A DNA stretch of 64,000 nt from Pseudoalteromonas sp. DL-6 (GTDB taxonomy: Bacteria; Pseudomonadota; Gammaproteobacteria; Enterobacterales; Alteromonadaceae). Positions 26,096 to 36,824 of the stretch are shown in pieces. The notes under the pieces are model-generated. The model saw only the letters and a program-made list of their open reading frames with translations, was not told where the DNA came from and searched no databases. The number at the start of each line of letters is the position of its first letter. Positions within the stretch are counted from its first letter, which is position 1. Where the stretch lies: contig NZ_CP019770.1 in assembly GCF_004328665.1 (NCBI RefSeq), positions 992,001-1,056,000 on the forward strand, written 5' to 3'. The translations under genes were made by a program, and so were the position numbers.

Positions 26096-28924
26096 ATGAG
26101 CGACTACAAACATACTTTGAATTTACCGGAAACAATGTTTCCAATGCGTGGCAATTTGGCACAACGTGAACCAAAAATGCTTAAAGCATGGTATGAAGAC
26201 GACCTATACGGTCAAATTCGCAGCGCGAAGAAAGGTAAAAAAACTTTCATTTTGCATGACGGCCCTCCGTATGCAAACGGCGATATCCATTTAGGCCACT
26301 CAGTAAATAAAATATTAAAAGATATTATTGTTAAGTCTAAAACCTTATCAGACTTTGATGCGCCATACGTACCAGGTTGGGACTGTCATGGTTTACCAAT
26401 CGAGTTAATGGTTGAGAAAAAAGTCGGTAAACCCGGTGTTAAGGTAACTGCGGCAGAGTTTCGTGAGAAATGTCGTGCCTATGCTAAAAAGCAAGTGGAA
26501 GGCCAAAAAGTAGACTTTAAACGTTTAGGCGTTTTTGGTGATTGGGATAAACCTTACCTAACCATGAACTTCGACTTTGAAGCTAATGCCATTCGTGTAC
26601 TGGGCCGCATTATAAAAAATGGTCACCTTCATAAAGGCGCTAAGCCTGTGCATTGGTGTACAGATTGTGGCTCAGCATTAGCTGAGGCAGAAGTTGAATA
26701 CCAAGATAAACAGTCTCCAGCTATTGATGTGCGTTTTACTTTTACAGATCAAGATGCGGTAGTTAACGCATTTGATTTAGCGGCTGGCCATACAGGAACA
26801 GGTAGCGTAGGAACCGTTATTTGGACTACGACACCATGGACTTTACCTGCGAACCGTGCGGTAGCTGTGCATGCTGATTTAGAATACGCGCTAGTACAAG
26901 TAGAAGATGAAGGCGTTCAGCAACGTCTTATTATTGGCTCTGAGCTGGTTAAAGATGCGATGGATCGTTTTGGCTTTAACCATTTCCATATCCTTGGCTA
27001 TGTTAAAGGCGCAGCACTTGAAAACTTAACCGTAGCACACCCTTTTTATGACTTTAATGTTCCTGTTATTGTTGCAGAGCACGTAACAACTGATTCAGGT
27101 ACGGGCATCGTGCATACTGCACCAGGTCATGGTCAAGAAGATTTCGTGGCTGGTCTTGAGTACAACCTTGAAGTAGCTAACCCTGTTGGCGCAAACGGTG
27201 TTTACTTACCTGATACTGAATTATTTGCCGGTCAACATGTGTTTAAAGCCAATGCGAGTGTAATTGAGGTATTAAAAGAAAATAATGCCCTAATGCATCA
27301 TCATGCATTAACGCACAGCTACCCACATTGCTGGCGCCATAAAACACCTATTATTTTCCGTGCCACACCACAATGGTTTGTTAGCATGGATCAGGCTAAC
27401 TTGCGCCAAGATTCACTGGCTGAAATTAAAAATACTCAGTGGTTACCTGAATGGGGCGAAAGCCGTATTGCTAACATGGTTGAAGGCCGCCCTGATTGGT
27501 GTATTTCACGTCAACGTACGTGGGGTGTTCCTATTGCATTGTTTGTTGATAAAGACACGGGTGCATTACACCCAAATACTCAAGAGCTGATTGAACAAGC
27601 AGCAGCGCTTGTTGAAAAGTCAGGTATTCAAGCATGGTATGACCTAGAGCCAGCTACTTTACTAGGTGAAGAAGACGCACAACAATACATGAAAGTGCAA
27701 GACACACTGGACGTGTGGTTTGACTCAGGTGTAACGCATGCCTGTGTTGTTGATGCGCGTGAAGATTTAACCGGTCCTGCTGATTTATACCTAGAGGGTT
27801 CAGATCAACACCGTGGTTGGTTTATGTCATCAATGATGACCTCAGTGGCAATTAATGGTCATGCACCTTACAAGCAAGTGCTTACGCATGGCTTTACGGT
27901 TGATGAAAATGGCCGCAAAATGTCTAAGTCATTAGGTAATGTTATTTCACCACAAAACGTGATGAATAAACTAGGCGCTGATATTTTACGTTTATGGGTA
28001 GCATCAACTGATTACACGGCAGAAATGACGGTATCAGATGAAATATTCAAACGTTCAGCAGATCGCTACCGCCGTATTCGTAACACCAGCCGTTATTTGC
28101 TTGCTAACCTTAGTGGTTTTGATCCAAAAACAGATCAAGTTGCTGTGGATGATATGGTTGAGCTTGATAAGTGGATTGTAGGGCGTGCTGCACAGTTACA
28201 AGATGACATTTTAGCGGCGTACGATAGCTACCAAATGCTATTAGTGACGCAAAAGTTAATGAACTTCTGTACCGGTGAGCTTGGTTCGTTCTACTTAGAC
28301 GTTATAAAAGATCGTCAGTACACGGCAAAAAGTGACAGTCATGCACGTCGTTCTTGTCAAACCGCGCTGTACCACATTGCTGAAGCAATGACGCGTTGGA
28401 TGGCACCAATCATGAGCTTTACAGCACAAGAAATTTGGGAAGCACTTCCAGGTGAGCGCAGCGACTATGTATTTACTTCAACTTGGTATGAGGGCTTACA
28501 AGCGCCAACTACGACCAAGTTTAGTAATGAAGATTGGCAAGCTATTTTAAATGTGCGTGACGAAGTGAACCGTCTGCTAGAAGCTGCACGTAAAGAAGAA
28601 GTGATTGGCGCTACATTACAAGCAACGGTTAATCTTTTTGCAAGTAAAGAACTTGCTACAAAACTGGCTGCACTAGGTGATGAACTTCGCTTTGTGTTAC
28701 TTACTTCAGCTGTAAATGTTACTGAAGTAGAGAGCCAGCCTGCAGACTCACAAGCAACCGAAATTGAAGGTTTATACATTAGCGTATCAGCAACTGATGC
28801 TAAAAAGTGTGAGCGTTGCTGGCATTATAGTGAAGATGTAGGCGTTGAGCCTGCGCACCCTGAAATCTGTGGTCGTTGTGTTAGTAACGTTGACGGTGAA
28901 GGTGAAAAGCGTCAATTCGCTTAG
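26096..28924 (+). CDS. ileS: isoleucyl-tRNA synthetase
   Basis: Class I aminoacyl-tRNA synthetase of 942 residues that charges tRNA-Ile. The signature motifs are HLGH (in [11 protein letters not shown]) and KMSKS (in [11 protein letters not shown]); the editing domain lies between them, with the [12 protein letters not shown] and [12 protein letters not shown] blocks. A C-terminal zinc finger is intact ([11 protein letters not shown] and CGRCVSN). This is the zinc-containing bacterial type. It is followed three bases later by the ribosome site region of lspA. Confidence 0.98.
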   Translation: MSDYKHTLNLPETMFPMRGNLAQREPKMLKAWYEDDLYGQIRSAKKGKKTFILHDGPPYANGDIHLGHSVNKILKDIIVKSKTLSDFDAPYVPGWDCHGLPIELMVEKKVGKPGVKVTAAEFREKCRAYAKKQVEGQKVDFKRLGVFGDWDKPYLTMNFDFEANAIRVLGRIIKNGHLHKGAKPVHWCTDCGSALAEAEVEYQDKQSPAIDVRFTFTDQDAVVNAFDLAAGHTGTGSVGTVIWTTTPWTLPANRAVAVHADLEYALVQVEDEGVQQRLIIGSELVKDAMDRFGFNHFHILGYVKGAALENLTVAHPFYDFNVPVIVAEHVTTDSGTGIVHTAPGHGQEDFVAGLEYNLEVANPVGANGVYLPDTELFAGQHVFKANASVIEVLKENNALMHHHALTHSYPHCWRHKTPIIFRATPQWFVSMDQANLRQDSLAEIKNTQWLPEWGESRIANMVEGRPDWCISRQRTWGVPIALFVDKDTGALHPNTQELIEQAAALVEKSGIQAWYDLEPATLLGEEDAQQYMKVQDTLDVWFDSGVTHACVVDAREDLTGPADLYLEGSDQHRGWFMSSMMTSVAINGHAPYKQVLTHGFTVDENGRKMSKSLGNVISPQNVMNKLGADILRLWVASTDYTAEMTVSDEIFKRSADRYRRIRNTSRYLLANLSGFDPKTDQVAVDDMVELDKWIVGRAAQLQDDILAAYDSYQMLLVTQKLMNFCTGELGSFYLDVIKDRQYTAKSDSHARRSCQTALYHIAEAMTRWMAPIMSFTAQEIWEALPGERSDYVFTSTWYEGLQAPTTTKFSNEDWQAILNVRDEVNRLLEAARKEEVIGATLQATVNLFASKELATKLAALGDELRFVLLTSAVNVTEVESQPADSQATEIEGLYISVSATDAKKCERCWHYSEDVGVEPAHPEICGRCVSNVDGEGEKRQFA

Positions 28925-28936
28925 GAGTTGTTTTTA

Positions 28937-29437
28937 GTGAGCAAACTAGCCCAAAAAAGTGGTTTAGTGTGGCTTTGGTTGAGTCTATTACTACTAGTAA
29001 TAGACTTTGCCAGTAAAACACTGGTTGTAAACACCATGGCCTATGGTGAGTCAATTAATCTACTGCCTGTTTTTAGTATCACTTATGTACATAATTACGG
29101 TGCAGCTTACAGCTTTTTAAGCGAAGCGGGTGGCTGGCAACGTTGGTTTTTAAGTGTAATAGCAATTGCAATTAGTTGTTTGTTGGTATGGTGGTTAAAG
29201 CGCCTTCCTGCGTCTAATAAAGTATTGTGCGGTGCATACTCGTTAGTGTTAGCGGGTGCTATTGGTAACTTATACGACCGTGTTGCTTATGGTTACGTTA
29301 TTGACTTTTTACATGTGTTTTACGAAGACTCACATTTCCCCGTATTTAATATTGCAGATTGTGCTATTTGTGTAGGCGCTGCGTTATTACTATTTGACGC
29401 CTTTACAGGCGAAGAACCAAAGGAGCATAAAGCATGA
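28937..29437 (+). CDS. lspA: lipoprotein signal peptidase (SPase II)
   Basis: Inner membrane aspartyl protease that removes signal peptides from prolipoproteins. The 166 residues form four membrane segments with the catalytic aspartates in GNLYDRVAYGYVIDF and FNIADCAICVG. The GTG at 28937 is chosen because AGGAG lies nine bases upstream; a TTG at 28928 directly abuts that site. It overlaps fkpB by four bases, which suggests coupled translation. Confidence 0.95.
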   Translation: MSKLAQKSGLVWLWLSLLLLVIDFASKTLVVNTMAYGESINLLPVFSITYVHNYGAAYSFLSEAGGWQRWFLSVIAIAISCLLVWWLKRLPASNKVLCGAYSLVLAGAIGNLYDRVAYGYVIDFLHVFYEDSHFPVFNIADCAICVGAALLLFDAFTGEEPKEHKA

Positions 29438-29874
29438 GCCAAGCTGTAATTGGTGAAAACTCAGACGTTATTTTTCATTTTTCTATTAAACTAGAAGATG
29501 GCTCTGCCGCTGACTCAACAAAAGTGCATAACAAACCTGCTAAGCTCACTATGGGTGATGGCAGTTTAACCGCTAACTTTGAAAAATGTTTGCTTGGCCT
29601 AACCGCGGGTGAAAGCAAAACATTTGAGCTTGAGCCTGAAGATGCTTTTGGTCAACCAAACCCAGATAATATTTATTATGTAGATCGTAGTAAGTTTGGT
29701 GCAGAAACACCGGCTAAAGTAGGTGCGATTATTGCTTTTACTCAACCTGATGGTACTGAGCTTCCTGGTTTGGTGCGTGAAGTGCAAGGTGAGTCAGTCA
29801 CTATCGATTTTAACCACCCATTAGCGGGTCAGCGTTTAACGTTTGAAGTTGATATTATTGAGGTGCAGGGTTAA
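29434..29874 (+). CDS. fkpB: FKBP-type peptidyl-prolyl isomerase SlpA/FkpB
   Basis: Cytoplasmic FKBP-fold prolyl isomerase of the SlyD-like group, 146 residues. The FKBP half-sites ([18 protein letters not shown] and [19 protein letters not shown]) flank an inserted flap domain (about 70-120). It lacks the metal-binding histidine tail of SlyD, so SlpA/FkpB is the better name. It overlaps both neighbours (four bases with lspA, one with ispH), the usual arrangement in gammaproteobacteria. Confidence 0.94.
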   Translation: MSQAVIGENSDVIFHFSIKLEDGSAADSTKVHNKPAKLTMGDGSLTANFEKCLLGLTAGESKTFELEPEDAFGQPNPDNIYYVDRSKFGAETPAKVGAIIAFTQPDGTELPGLVREVQGESVTIDFNHPLAGQRLTFEVDIIEVQG

Positions 29875-30803
29875 TGGAAATATTATTAGCTAATCCACGA
29901 GGCTTTTGCGCTGGTGTTGACCGCGCAATCAGTATTGTTGAGCGCGCTTTAGATATTTTTGAAAAACCAATCTATGTGCGACACGAAGTGGTGCATAACC
30001 GTTATGTGGTTGATGGCTTAAAAAATCGCGGCGCCGTATTTGTCGAAGAACTAGATCAGGTTCCTGATGACAGCATTGTTATTTTTAGTGCTCATGGTGT
30101 ATCTCAGGCTGTTCGCTCAGAGGCTAAACGCCGAGAGTTAAAAGTATTTGATGCAACCTGTCCGTTAGTGACTAAAGTGCATATGGAAGTAACTCGTGCT
30201 AGTAAAAAAGGTATTGAATGCATCTTAATTGGCCACCACGGACACCCTGAAGTTGAGGGTACCATGGGTCAATACGATAACGAACAAGGTGGTATTTACC
30301 TTGTTGAAACGGTTGATGATGTATTAAAGCTTGATGTGAAAAATGCAGATAACCTTTTTTACTGCAGTCAAACAACTTTATCAGTAGATGACACTGCAGA
30401 TGTGATTGATGCTTTACGTAGTAAATTTCCTGCTATCGATGGCCCACGTAAAGACGATATTTGTTATGCAACGCAAAACCGTCAAGATGCGGTTCGTGAT
30501 TTAGCTGATAAAGTGGATGTGCTATTGGTTGTGGGTGCTAAAAATAGTTCCAACTCTAATCGTTTACGGGAACTTGCTGATAAAATGGGTACGCAAGCCT
30601 ATTTAATTGATGATGCTAGTAATGTTGAAGCATCATGGTTTGATGGTATCAACAGTGTGGGTGTGACTGCCGGCGCCTCAGCTCCTGAAGTATTAGTTCA
30701 GCAAGTGATTACTCGATTAAAAGAGCTAGGTGGCAAGCAAGTAATTGAGAATCCAGGTGAAGAAGAAAACATCGTTTTTGCTGTACCAGTAGAGCTGCGT
30801 TAA
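29874..30803 (+). CDS. ispH: 4-hydroxy-3-methylbut-2-enyl diphosphate reductase
   Basis: Last enzyme of the MEP isoprenoid pathway; an iron-sulfur reductase that makes IPP and DMAPP. The three cluster cysteines are present in [24 protein letters not shown] and [10 protein letters not shown], with the substrate-binding SSNSNRL and GASAPE blocks. The 309 residues are typical. It ends the lspA-fkpB-ispH overlap series and is followed by a terminator. Confidence 0.98.
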   Translation: MEILLANPRGFCAGVDRAISIVERALDIFEKPIYVRHEVVHNRYVVDGLKNRGAVFVEELDQVPDDSIVIFSAHGVSQAVRSEAKRRELKVFDATCPLVTKVHMEVTRASKKGIECILIGHHGHPEVEGTMGQYDNEQGGIYLVETVDDVLKLDVKNADNLFYCSQTTLSVDDTADVIDALRSKFPAIDGPRKDDICYATQNRQDAVRDLADKVDVLLVVGAKNSSNSNRLRELADKMGTQAYLIDDASNVEASWFDGINSVGVTAGASAPEVLVQQVITRLKELGGKQVIENPGEEENIVFAVPVELR

Positions 30804-30816
30804 TTTTTTAAATGAT

Positions 30817-30875
30817 GAAAAAGCTGAATGAATTGGTAACTGACACGCACTGGATTACTTTCATTCAGCCTTTTT
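30817..30875 (+). terminator. terminator after ispH
   Basis: Arms AAAAAGCTGAATGAA and TTCATTCAGCCTTTTT pair around a 27-base loop, ending in a U run. Placed 14 bases past the ispH stop, it probably closes the murJ-to-ispH unit. Confidence 0.75.
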
Positions 30876-31246
30876 AATCATTTTTTTAATATTTTTTGTT
30901 ATTTTTAATATTCCTAAAAATAGCAATAAAATAAACCACTTCCATTTCAATGCGTGCTTCTGTTTGGTTTATGGCTTTGAGCTAAATAAAAGCGCCATTT
31001 ACTTTTTCATTAAACAAGTCTATAACCGGATTCCATCCTTACTAATTTTTATCTCTTTGAGGCTTAAACGCTTTTTACTGTTTTTCAAAATGTTTTACAG
31101 ATGGAAAAACAGCGAAATACCCCAAAATACAGTACTTAAACGCTGATTATAGTAATAGCCAACTATTTCATTGTGCGAGCGGTTGTTTATTGAATATGTT
31201 TCGTAAATGTATACAATTACACCAATCAACATTTTTTGGCTACCTT
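30876..31246. other. AT-rich region upstream of the minor pilin operon
   Basis: About 370 bases between the ispH terminator and pilV. It should contain the pilin operon promoter, but I cannot point to a convincing -35/-10 pair or a sigma-54 site. The decamer CTTAAACGCT occurs twice (near 31062 and 31135), about 73 bases apart, and could be a regulator half-site. A 60-codon frame here has no ribosome site and was not called. Confidence 0.35.
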
Positions 31247-31807
31247 ATGTTTGCACACCAGATTAAATTTTCAAAAGGTTTTACACTTATAGAAGTGCTC
31301 ATCGCCTTTATTATTCTCAGTTTTGGTTTATTAGGCGCAGTTGCCTTGCAAGCTAAAGCAAAGCAAGCGAGCTTTGACTCAATGCAACGTGCAGCAGCCG
31401 TGGCACTTGGCAATGATATTATTCAACGAATACGCGCTAATGACACACCGCAACTAGCGACTCTTTATGATGTTGACTTTAATAGTGATACTGGCAAGAA
31501 CTCATCAAATACGTGTTTTACAAACTCTTGCACTAATGCACAAATTGCTGCCTTAGATATTGAGCAGTGGAAGCGTGCTATTCGTGCTCGCGAAAATACA
31601 GGCTCATTAGATGATGCCTCGGTATGTATTAACCCTACAGCTGTTGCCAGTGCTGCAGGTAATGCATTTAATGTTGAAGTAATTGTAACCTGGCAGGGGC
31701 GCCAAGAATTTAAAGCGAGTGAGGCTACTGGAAATATTAGCTGTGGCGTAGCAGATAAAAAACGCCGTTTGGTGGTGTTAAACAGTTATGTTTATGTCAG
31801 GAGTTAA
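31247..31807 (+). CDS. pilV: type IV pilus minor pilin PilV
   Basis: Minor pilin that helps prime pilus assembly. A type IV prepilin leader ending KFSKG is followed by FTLIEVLIAFIILSFGLLG, with the conserved Glu5. PilV-type features follow: ALQAKAKQASFDSMQRAAA, then NDIIQRIRAND. The ATG at 31247 gives an 11-residue leader, normal for prepilins; an ATG at 31196 would give a 28-residue leader. Neither has a strong ribosome site, so the start is uncertain. First gene of the pilV-W-X-Y1-E operon. Confidence 0.87.
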   Translation: MFAHQIKFSKGFTLIEVLIAFIILSFGLLGAVALQAKAKQASFDSMQRAAAVALGNDIIQRIRANDTPQLATLYDVDFNSDTGKNSSNTCFTNSCTNAQIAALDIEQWKRAIRARENTGSLDDASVCINPTAVASAAGNAFNVEVIVTWQGRQEFKASEATGNISCGVADKKRRLVVLNSYVYVRS

Positions 31808-31808
31808 A

Positions 31809-32804
31809 ATGAAGCAAGCCGGATTTACCCTAGTTGAAATGATGATTTCACTTTTTATTGGTGGCTTGATCCTCGGTGGTGTGATGTTTACTTATATTGG
31901 CATGAAAGTGACCACCAAAGACACTATGACCATAGGCGAGTTACAAGAATCAGGTCGCTTAGCCATTAACATTATGCAACGAGATATTGAACAAGTTGGT
32001 TTTTGGGGGACTTTTTATGATGATTCATTTACCGCTATAAATACCACCACATTAGCAAGCCCAACAGGTGATTGCTCTGAAGGTGATAACAATGGTAGCT
32101 TCCCTAATTTAGCGAGTAGTAGCAACTTTAAAGGTCTATTTGCCAAGGTAGCAGTAGATTCAAGTGAGCTTAGCTGTATTAATAATCCGCTAGCAGGAAC
32201 TGACATTTTACAAGTAAAGTTTTTGCAAGGTCGTCAACTACAGGTAGAAGCGGGTGCCAATCAAACCCAAAGTGATGAAAACTATTTTATTGCTGAGCAA
32301 GAAAGTGCTCGTTTTGTTCGCGGTGTTATTGACCCGGCTACTGTGAATCTTAATGCCAGTATTTGGCCGTATAGCCATCATAGTTACTATATTTCAGAGC
32401 AAACTTATACAGTAAATAATAAAAGTATTACGGTTCCTGCATTAATGCGAAAACGCTTGGTCGGAAATTCGATGACAACGGAAACCATTATGGAAGGCGT
32501 CGAGAATATGCGCTTTGTGTTTGGTTTAGATACCACTAGTGATAGCCGTGTAGATACATACAGAAGCATTGATGATATGAGTATTGCACAGTGGGAAAAT
32601 CAAAAAGGTGTTTTAACCGTTCAAGTTTTTTTATTGATCAGAGCATTACAGCCAGATCCTGGGATTTCTATAAAAAACCAAACCTATATTCTTGGTGAAG
32701 ATGCTAACAGCCGAACGTTAACGTTTTCAGACAATTTCAGACGTACTGTTTTTACTACAACAATACGTTTAAACAATGCAGGATCGAATTTATGGCGCAT
32801 TTAA
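31809..32804 (+). CDS. pilW: type IV pilus minor pilin PilW
   Basis: Minor pilin of about 331 residues. The prepilin leader MKQAG is followed by FTLVEMMISLFIGGLILGG with Glu5. The long globular part, including GRLAINIMQRDIEQVGFWG, is typical of PilW. The ATG at 31809 is chosen because AGGAG lies just before it, whereas an ATG seven codons earlier sits inside pilV. It overlaps pilX by 13 bases. Confidence 0.92.
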   Translation: MKQAGFTLVEMMISLFIGGLILGGVMFTYIGMKVTTKDTMTIGELQESGRLAINIMQRDIEQVGFWGTFYDDSFTAINTTTLASPTGDCSEGDNNGSFPNLASSSNFKGLFAKVAVDSSELSCINNPLAGTDILQVKFLQGRQLQVEAGANQTQSDENYFIAEQESARFVRGVIDPATVNLNASIWPYSHHSYYISEQTYTVNNKSITVPALMRKRLVGNSMTTETIMEGVENMRFVFGLDTTSDSRVDTYRSIDDMSIAQWENQKGVLTVQVFLLIRALQPDPGISIKNQTYILGEDANSRTLTFSDNFRRTVFTTTIRLNNAGSNLWRI

Positions 32805-33277
32805 GCCCTACGAGGAGTAAGCAACAGGGTGTTGTGCTTATTACGGCACTTATTATGGTGATAGCTGTGACAGGGATTGCGGTAACTTTAATGAGCAGCA
32901 GTAGTATTGATATTAAGATCACTAATGCCGCACAGGAACGTGAAGTCGCTGAAAATCAATTAATTGGTGAAGTACAGCGGATTATTGCTGATGAGGTAAG
33001 TAAAGGGGCTGCTAATCAGTTCTTTTTGACTCCCGATGAAGTCACAGATAGCGGTATCGAAATTGCTAACCGTAATGATATGACAAGCAATATGGTTAAT
33101 TTAAATAACGGCATGCTTGATTTAAAGTGTCCTAGACGCTTTAATTTTACGACGGGGATCTCCTGCAATATGGTTCAGGTATCAACAACCATAGACTATG
33201 GCTCTAAAAGTAAACACCAAATCACTATAGTAACCGGTGTCGCTCAAGAGATGGCTAGTATAAGTAAAGGTATTTAA
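32792..33277 (+). CDS. pilX: type IV pilus assembly protein PilX
   Basis: Minor pilin of 161 residues with an N-terminal hydrophobic helix after a short basic leader (SKQQGVVLITALIMVIAVTG). PilX lacks the usual Glu5 pattern, and that is the case here. The downstream helix (NAAQEREVAENQLIGEVQR) fits the PilX_N family. An AGGA site lies eight bases before the ATG, inside pilW. In Pseudomonas, PilX joins PilV, PilW and PilE in a tip complex with PilY1. Confidence 0.88.
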   Translation: MAHLSPTRSKQQGVVLITALIMVIAVTGIAVTLMSSSSIDIKITNAAQEREVAENQLIGEVQRIIADEVSKGAANQFFLTPDEVTDSGIEIANRNDMTSNMVNLNNGMLDLKCPRRFNFTTGISCNMVQVSTTIDYGSKSKHQITIVTGVAQEMASISKGI

Positions 33278-33278
33278 G

Positions 33279-36200
33279 ATGAAATTTAAATTAAAGAATA
33301 TGTTACCTGTGTTACTTGGCTTAGCTGCGAGCGCACCTGCAGTAGCCGAAGATATAGAGTTATACGTTAACCATAATGTTCAAACAGATGAAAATGCACG
33401 TGTTTTGTTTGTGTTTGATACTTCCGGCAGTATGGCTTTTTCTACTTTGACTGGTAATAATTGTGGTTATGACAACAGAAAAAGACGATGGATATTGTGT
33501 GATGATAATCGCTTAAATGTTGCCCAAAATGCAGTGAAGAATTTAGTTAACAGTAACAAGGATGTTGATTTTGGTTTGATGCGATTTGCAGGCAGTGATG
33601 GCGGCTATGTGTTGTCGCGTATTCACAGTAACAATACAAAAATATTAAAAGCAGTTGATGATTTGCCCGCTGATGGCGCGACACCAATTACGGAAACATT
33701 ATGGGAAGCCTATCTCTACATGACAGGCCAACAAATAGACTTCGCAGACGGTATTCAGGACCGTGACAAAGCTGTAGATAACAACAAGTACTACAAATCA
33801 CCATTTCGAAAAGATGATAAAGGCAACAAAGAATTGCTGCGTTGTGATAACTCGATTAATGTGATCTTAATGACTGACGGCGACCCAAGTAACGATAGCG
33901 ACAGAAACAGTAATATAAAAAAGCTACATAACTCAATTTTTATTGATGCTATTCCTTTTGAGTCAGGTGAGTACAAAAATAGTTACTTAGTTGCCCTAGC
34001 AAAAATTTTACACGGTACCAAACAAACGCAAGTTGATTTGTTCTCTGAAACGCCAGACATAGTTGATACCGCGAGAGTATATACCATTGGTTTTGGTACG
34101 GGCATGAGTCAAGGTGGTAAAGATCTCCTCGATATGACAGCCAGAGTGGGTGGAGGTAAGTACCTTCATGCTGATACAGCCGATGAACTTTCTAAGGCGT
34201 TAAATCAAACAATTTCACAAATACGAGAAGAAAACAGCTCATTTACTTCACCGTCGTTTGCCAGTAATAACGTTGACCAAACACGCAGTAAAAACGCAAT
34301 TTACTTCACAATGTTTTATCCCGAAATTGGTACTCGTTGGCAAGGTAACTTGAAAAAGCTAGAAGTATCAGGTAATAAAATAGTCGATACCAAAGGCGTA
34401 AAAGCACTTGATAGCAACGGTCTAATCGATAAAAACGCGCATACCTTTTGGCCAGATGCTGATAGTGCAGCAGATGGTAATGCTGTAAAACAAGGGGGCG
34501 TGAATGCCGCGCTTGCTAGCAGCAGCAAAGAGCGAAAATTATTTTCTGATGGCCCATCAGGACAGCTAATTAATTTTGATTACGATACGATAAGTGAAGT
34601 CTTCAACATTGTTAATAAGCAAAAGAATAAGCCATCAGTAGATGATTTGCTTGTTAGTGATGTTCAGCTTGAAAGCACAATAAATTGGGCTCGTGGTATT
34701 GATGTTGACGATGAAGATGGCGATGGCTCTTCACAGGACAAACGCAACGACATATTTGGCGATCCGTTACATTCTAAACCGTTGGCTATCGATTATGGTA
34801 ATAATGATGTACGCATTCTAATAGGGACAAATGCAGGGTTTTTGCATATGTTCAAAGACGATAGCAAAAATAATAAGGTAGAAGAAAGTTGGGCATTTAT
34901 CCCCTCAGCCCTGTACTCAATTCTTAACCCTTTGCGTTCAAAGGAAAAAGGCAAAGAATATGGGATGGACGGACCTATTAGTGTTTATTTCAACAATAAA
35001 AGTTTAAATAGTGAAGGCCTAAATGATGGCACTATCAATGCCAGCAGCGGAGATGAAGTGTGGGCTATAGCCGGTATGCGCCGTGGTGGTCGTAATTATT
35101 ATGCTTTTGATATTTCTAATCCAGATAACCCTAAAAAACTGTGGAAGAGTCCAATTAAAGGTGGCGATAAAGGTTTTGAGGAATTAGGGCAAACATGGTC
35201 TAAACCACAAATAGCTTACATTAAAGCATGGGGTGATGAGCCTTTACTGGTATTTGGCGCAGGCTACGATACCAGTAAAGACAACACTCGAGATGCCGAT
35301 ACAATGGGTCGAGATGTTTATATTGTAAAAGCTAAAACCGGTGAGAAAGTATGGTCACTTAGAAGTGATAATGCTTTTAAAGGCAAGCACAGTATTGCTG
35401 CTGACGTTAGTTTACTCGATTCAGATTATGATGGTTATATTGACAGAATTTATGCTGCCGATACTGGTGGCGGGGTGTGGCGTATAGATATGCCTGGAAC
35501 CAGCACTAATGCATTTAGTCATTACAAACTCGCTGAGTTAGGTGCTGATACCGACAGACGTTTCTTTTATAAGCCGGTAGTGGCAAGAACCGTGTTTAGT
35601 AAAGTGACTATTAGTAAAGGGGTAACTTCACGCTTAGATACACCCTATGATGCGGTACTTATTGGTAGTGGTAATCGCTCAAACCCTTTAAACAGTAGCA
35701 GTGCTGATCAGCTATTTATGGTTAGGGATGAGAATACCATCACTAAATCATTCAAAAATAATGCACCCGCTGCAATTGTGCCGAATGATTTAATGTCAAT
35801 GAACGAAGACTTATTTGGCAAAGCGCTGAATAATGTGGGCGACTTTAATGCATTAGAAGCCCAGCTATCTAATGACTTTAAAGGATGGCGTTATAAATTA
35901 AATAGCGGTGAAAAATCACTCGCAGCGGCAACTGTTGTTGGCGGTGTGGCTTATTTCACTTCGTTTACACCTGGCTCTACTGGGGCTTCGAGTAACCAAT
36001 GTTCATTAGGTGCAGGTGGCGGCTCGCTCTATGCGTTTCACTTACATTATGGCACTAAGGTGTATGACAACTTAAAATTTAAAACAAGTTACGAGATGCC
36101 AGATACGCCTCAGCTTTATTTTGGTGATAGCTGTGCTGATGGAAATAGCGACGGTAAGTGTGATGACAATACCAATGAAAATGTAAAAAGTCAGTTTTAC

Positions 36201-36386
36201 CTGATTGGTCCAGGTATTAATGGCAGTGAAACAGCGAACCCGTTAAAGCCGCTAGAAATAACGGGACCAGGCTTAAAAGTTGTAGATAAAAAAATCCAGT
36301 TGGTAAACGATGACTCCGTTGGTTTTGGCTTTAGAACACAGCAGACTTATATTTATAAACGTGAAGAAAATGACGAGGGTAATTAG
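33279..36386 (+). CDS. pilY1: pilus tip adhesin/assembly protein PilY1
   Basis: Large secreted tip protein, 1035 residues. Signal peptide about 1-23 (ending VAE). A von Willebrand A-like domain follows with the MIDAS motif DTSGS (47-51) and LMTDGDPSN. The C-terminal half (about 490-1000) is the PilY1 beta-propeller, with FGDPLHSKPLAI at its start. A calcium-loop motif DSDYDGYID is seen near residue 714, matching the site that controls pilus extension and retraction in Pseudomonas PilY1. It follows pilX by one base and precedes pilE by nine. Confidence 0.94.
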   Translation: MKFKLKNMLPVLLGLAASAPAVAEDIELYVNHNVQTDENARVLFVFDTSGSMAFSTLTGNNCGYDNRKRRWILCDDNRLNVAQNAVKNLVNSNKDVDFGLMRFAGSDGGYVLSRIHSNNTKILKAVDDLPADGATPITETLWEAYLYMTGQQIDFADGIQDRDKAVDNNKYYKSPFRKDDKGNKELLRCDNSINVILMTDGDPSNDSDRNSNIKKLHNSIFIDAIPFESGEYKNSYLVALAKILHGTKQTQVDLFSETPDIVDTARVYTIGFGTGMSQGGKDLLDMTARVGGGKYLHADTADELSKALNQTISQIREENSSFTSPSFASNNVDQTRSKNAIYFTMFYPEIGTRWQGNLKKLEVSGNKIVDTKGVKALDSNGLIDKNAHTFWPDADSAADGNAVKQGGVNAALASSSKERKLFSDGPSGQLINFDYDTISEVFNIVNKQKNKPSVDDLLVSDVQLESTINWARGIDVDDEDGDGSSQDKRNDIFGDPLHSKPLAIDYGNNDVRILIGTNAGFLHMFKDDSKNNKVEESWAFIPSALYSILNPLRSKEKGKEYGMDGPISVYFNNKSLNSEGLNDGTINASSGDEVWAIAGMRRGGRNYYAFDISNPDNPKKLWKSPIKGGDKGFEELGQTWSKPQIAYIKAWGDEPLLVFGAGYDTSKDNTRDADTMGRDVYIVKAKTGEKVWSLRSDNAFKGKHSIAADVSLLDSDYDGYIDRIYAADTGGGVWRIDMPGTSTNAFSHYKLAELGADTDRRFFYKPVVARTVFSKVTISKGVTSRLDTPYDAVLIGSGNRSNPLNSSSADQLFMVRDENTITKSFKNNAPAAIVPNDLMSMNEDLFGKALNNVGDFNALEAQLSNDFKGWRYKLNSGEKSLAAATVVGGVAYFTSFTPGSTGASSNQCSLGAGGGSLYAFHLHYGTKVYDNLKFKTSYEMPDTPQLYFGDSCADGNSDGKCDDNTNENVKSQFYLIGPGINGSETANPLKPLEITGPGLKVVDKKIQLVNDDSVGFGFRTQQTYIYKREENDEGN

Positions 36387-36395
36387 GGATTATTA

Positions 36396-36815
36396 ATGAG
36401 TAAAAAACAACAAGGATTTACCTTAATTGAATTAATGATAGCCGTGGCCATTGTTGGCATTATCGCCGCAATTGCAGTGCCTAATTACAGTGAGTATGTA
36501 AAAAGGGCATCACGTGCAGAGGCCGCATCAGCGCTTTTAGATGCGGCAAACAAGCAAGAACAGTATTTTGTTGATAACCGTGCTTATACAGCCTCGTTTG
36601 ATGACTTAGGGATAAATAGTAAAACTGAAAATGGTAGTTTTGAACTAACAATTAAAGTGGTTGATAATAATGCATTTACTGTCACCGCCAAGCCGATTGC
36701 AGGCGCTGTAAAAGGTGATGCTGATTGTACGTCATTAACCATTAATGATGTAGGTTTAAAAGGAGCAACAGGTAGTAAAGGCGATACCGACATTAACTAT
36801 TGCTGGGGTCGATAA
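36396..36815 (+). CDS. pilE: type IV pilin-like minor pilin PilE
   Basis: Pilin of 139 residues. Prepilin leader MSKKQQG, then [20 protein letters not shown] with Glu5, and [21 protein letters not shown], typical of PilE in minor pilin operons. Two cysteines near the C terminus ([10 protein letters not shown] and INYCWGR) can form the D-region disulfide. Last gene of the operon; it ends nine bases from the stop codon of a pseudopilin gene on the other strand, with no visible terminator. Confidence 0.92.
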   Translation: MSKKQQGFTLIELMIAVAIVGIIAAIAVPNYSEYVKRASRAEAASALLDAANKQEQYFVDNRAYTASFDDLGINSKTENGSFELTIKVVDNNAFTVTAKPIAGAVKGDADCTSLTINDVGLKGATGSKGDTDINYCWGR

Positions 36816-36824
36816 ACACAGCGC

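Noticed and set aside
30964..31146. 60-codon frame upstream of pilV
   Set aside because: No ribosome site, low-complexity Phe/Lys-rich product, AT-rich non-coding context.
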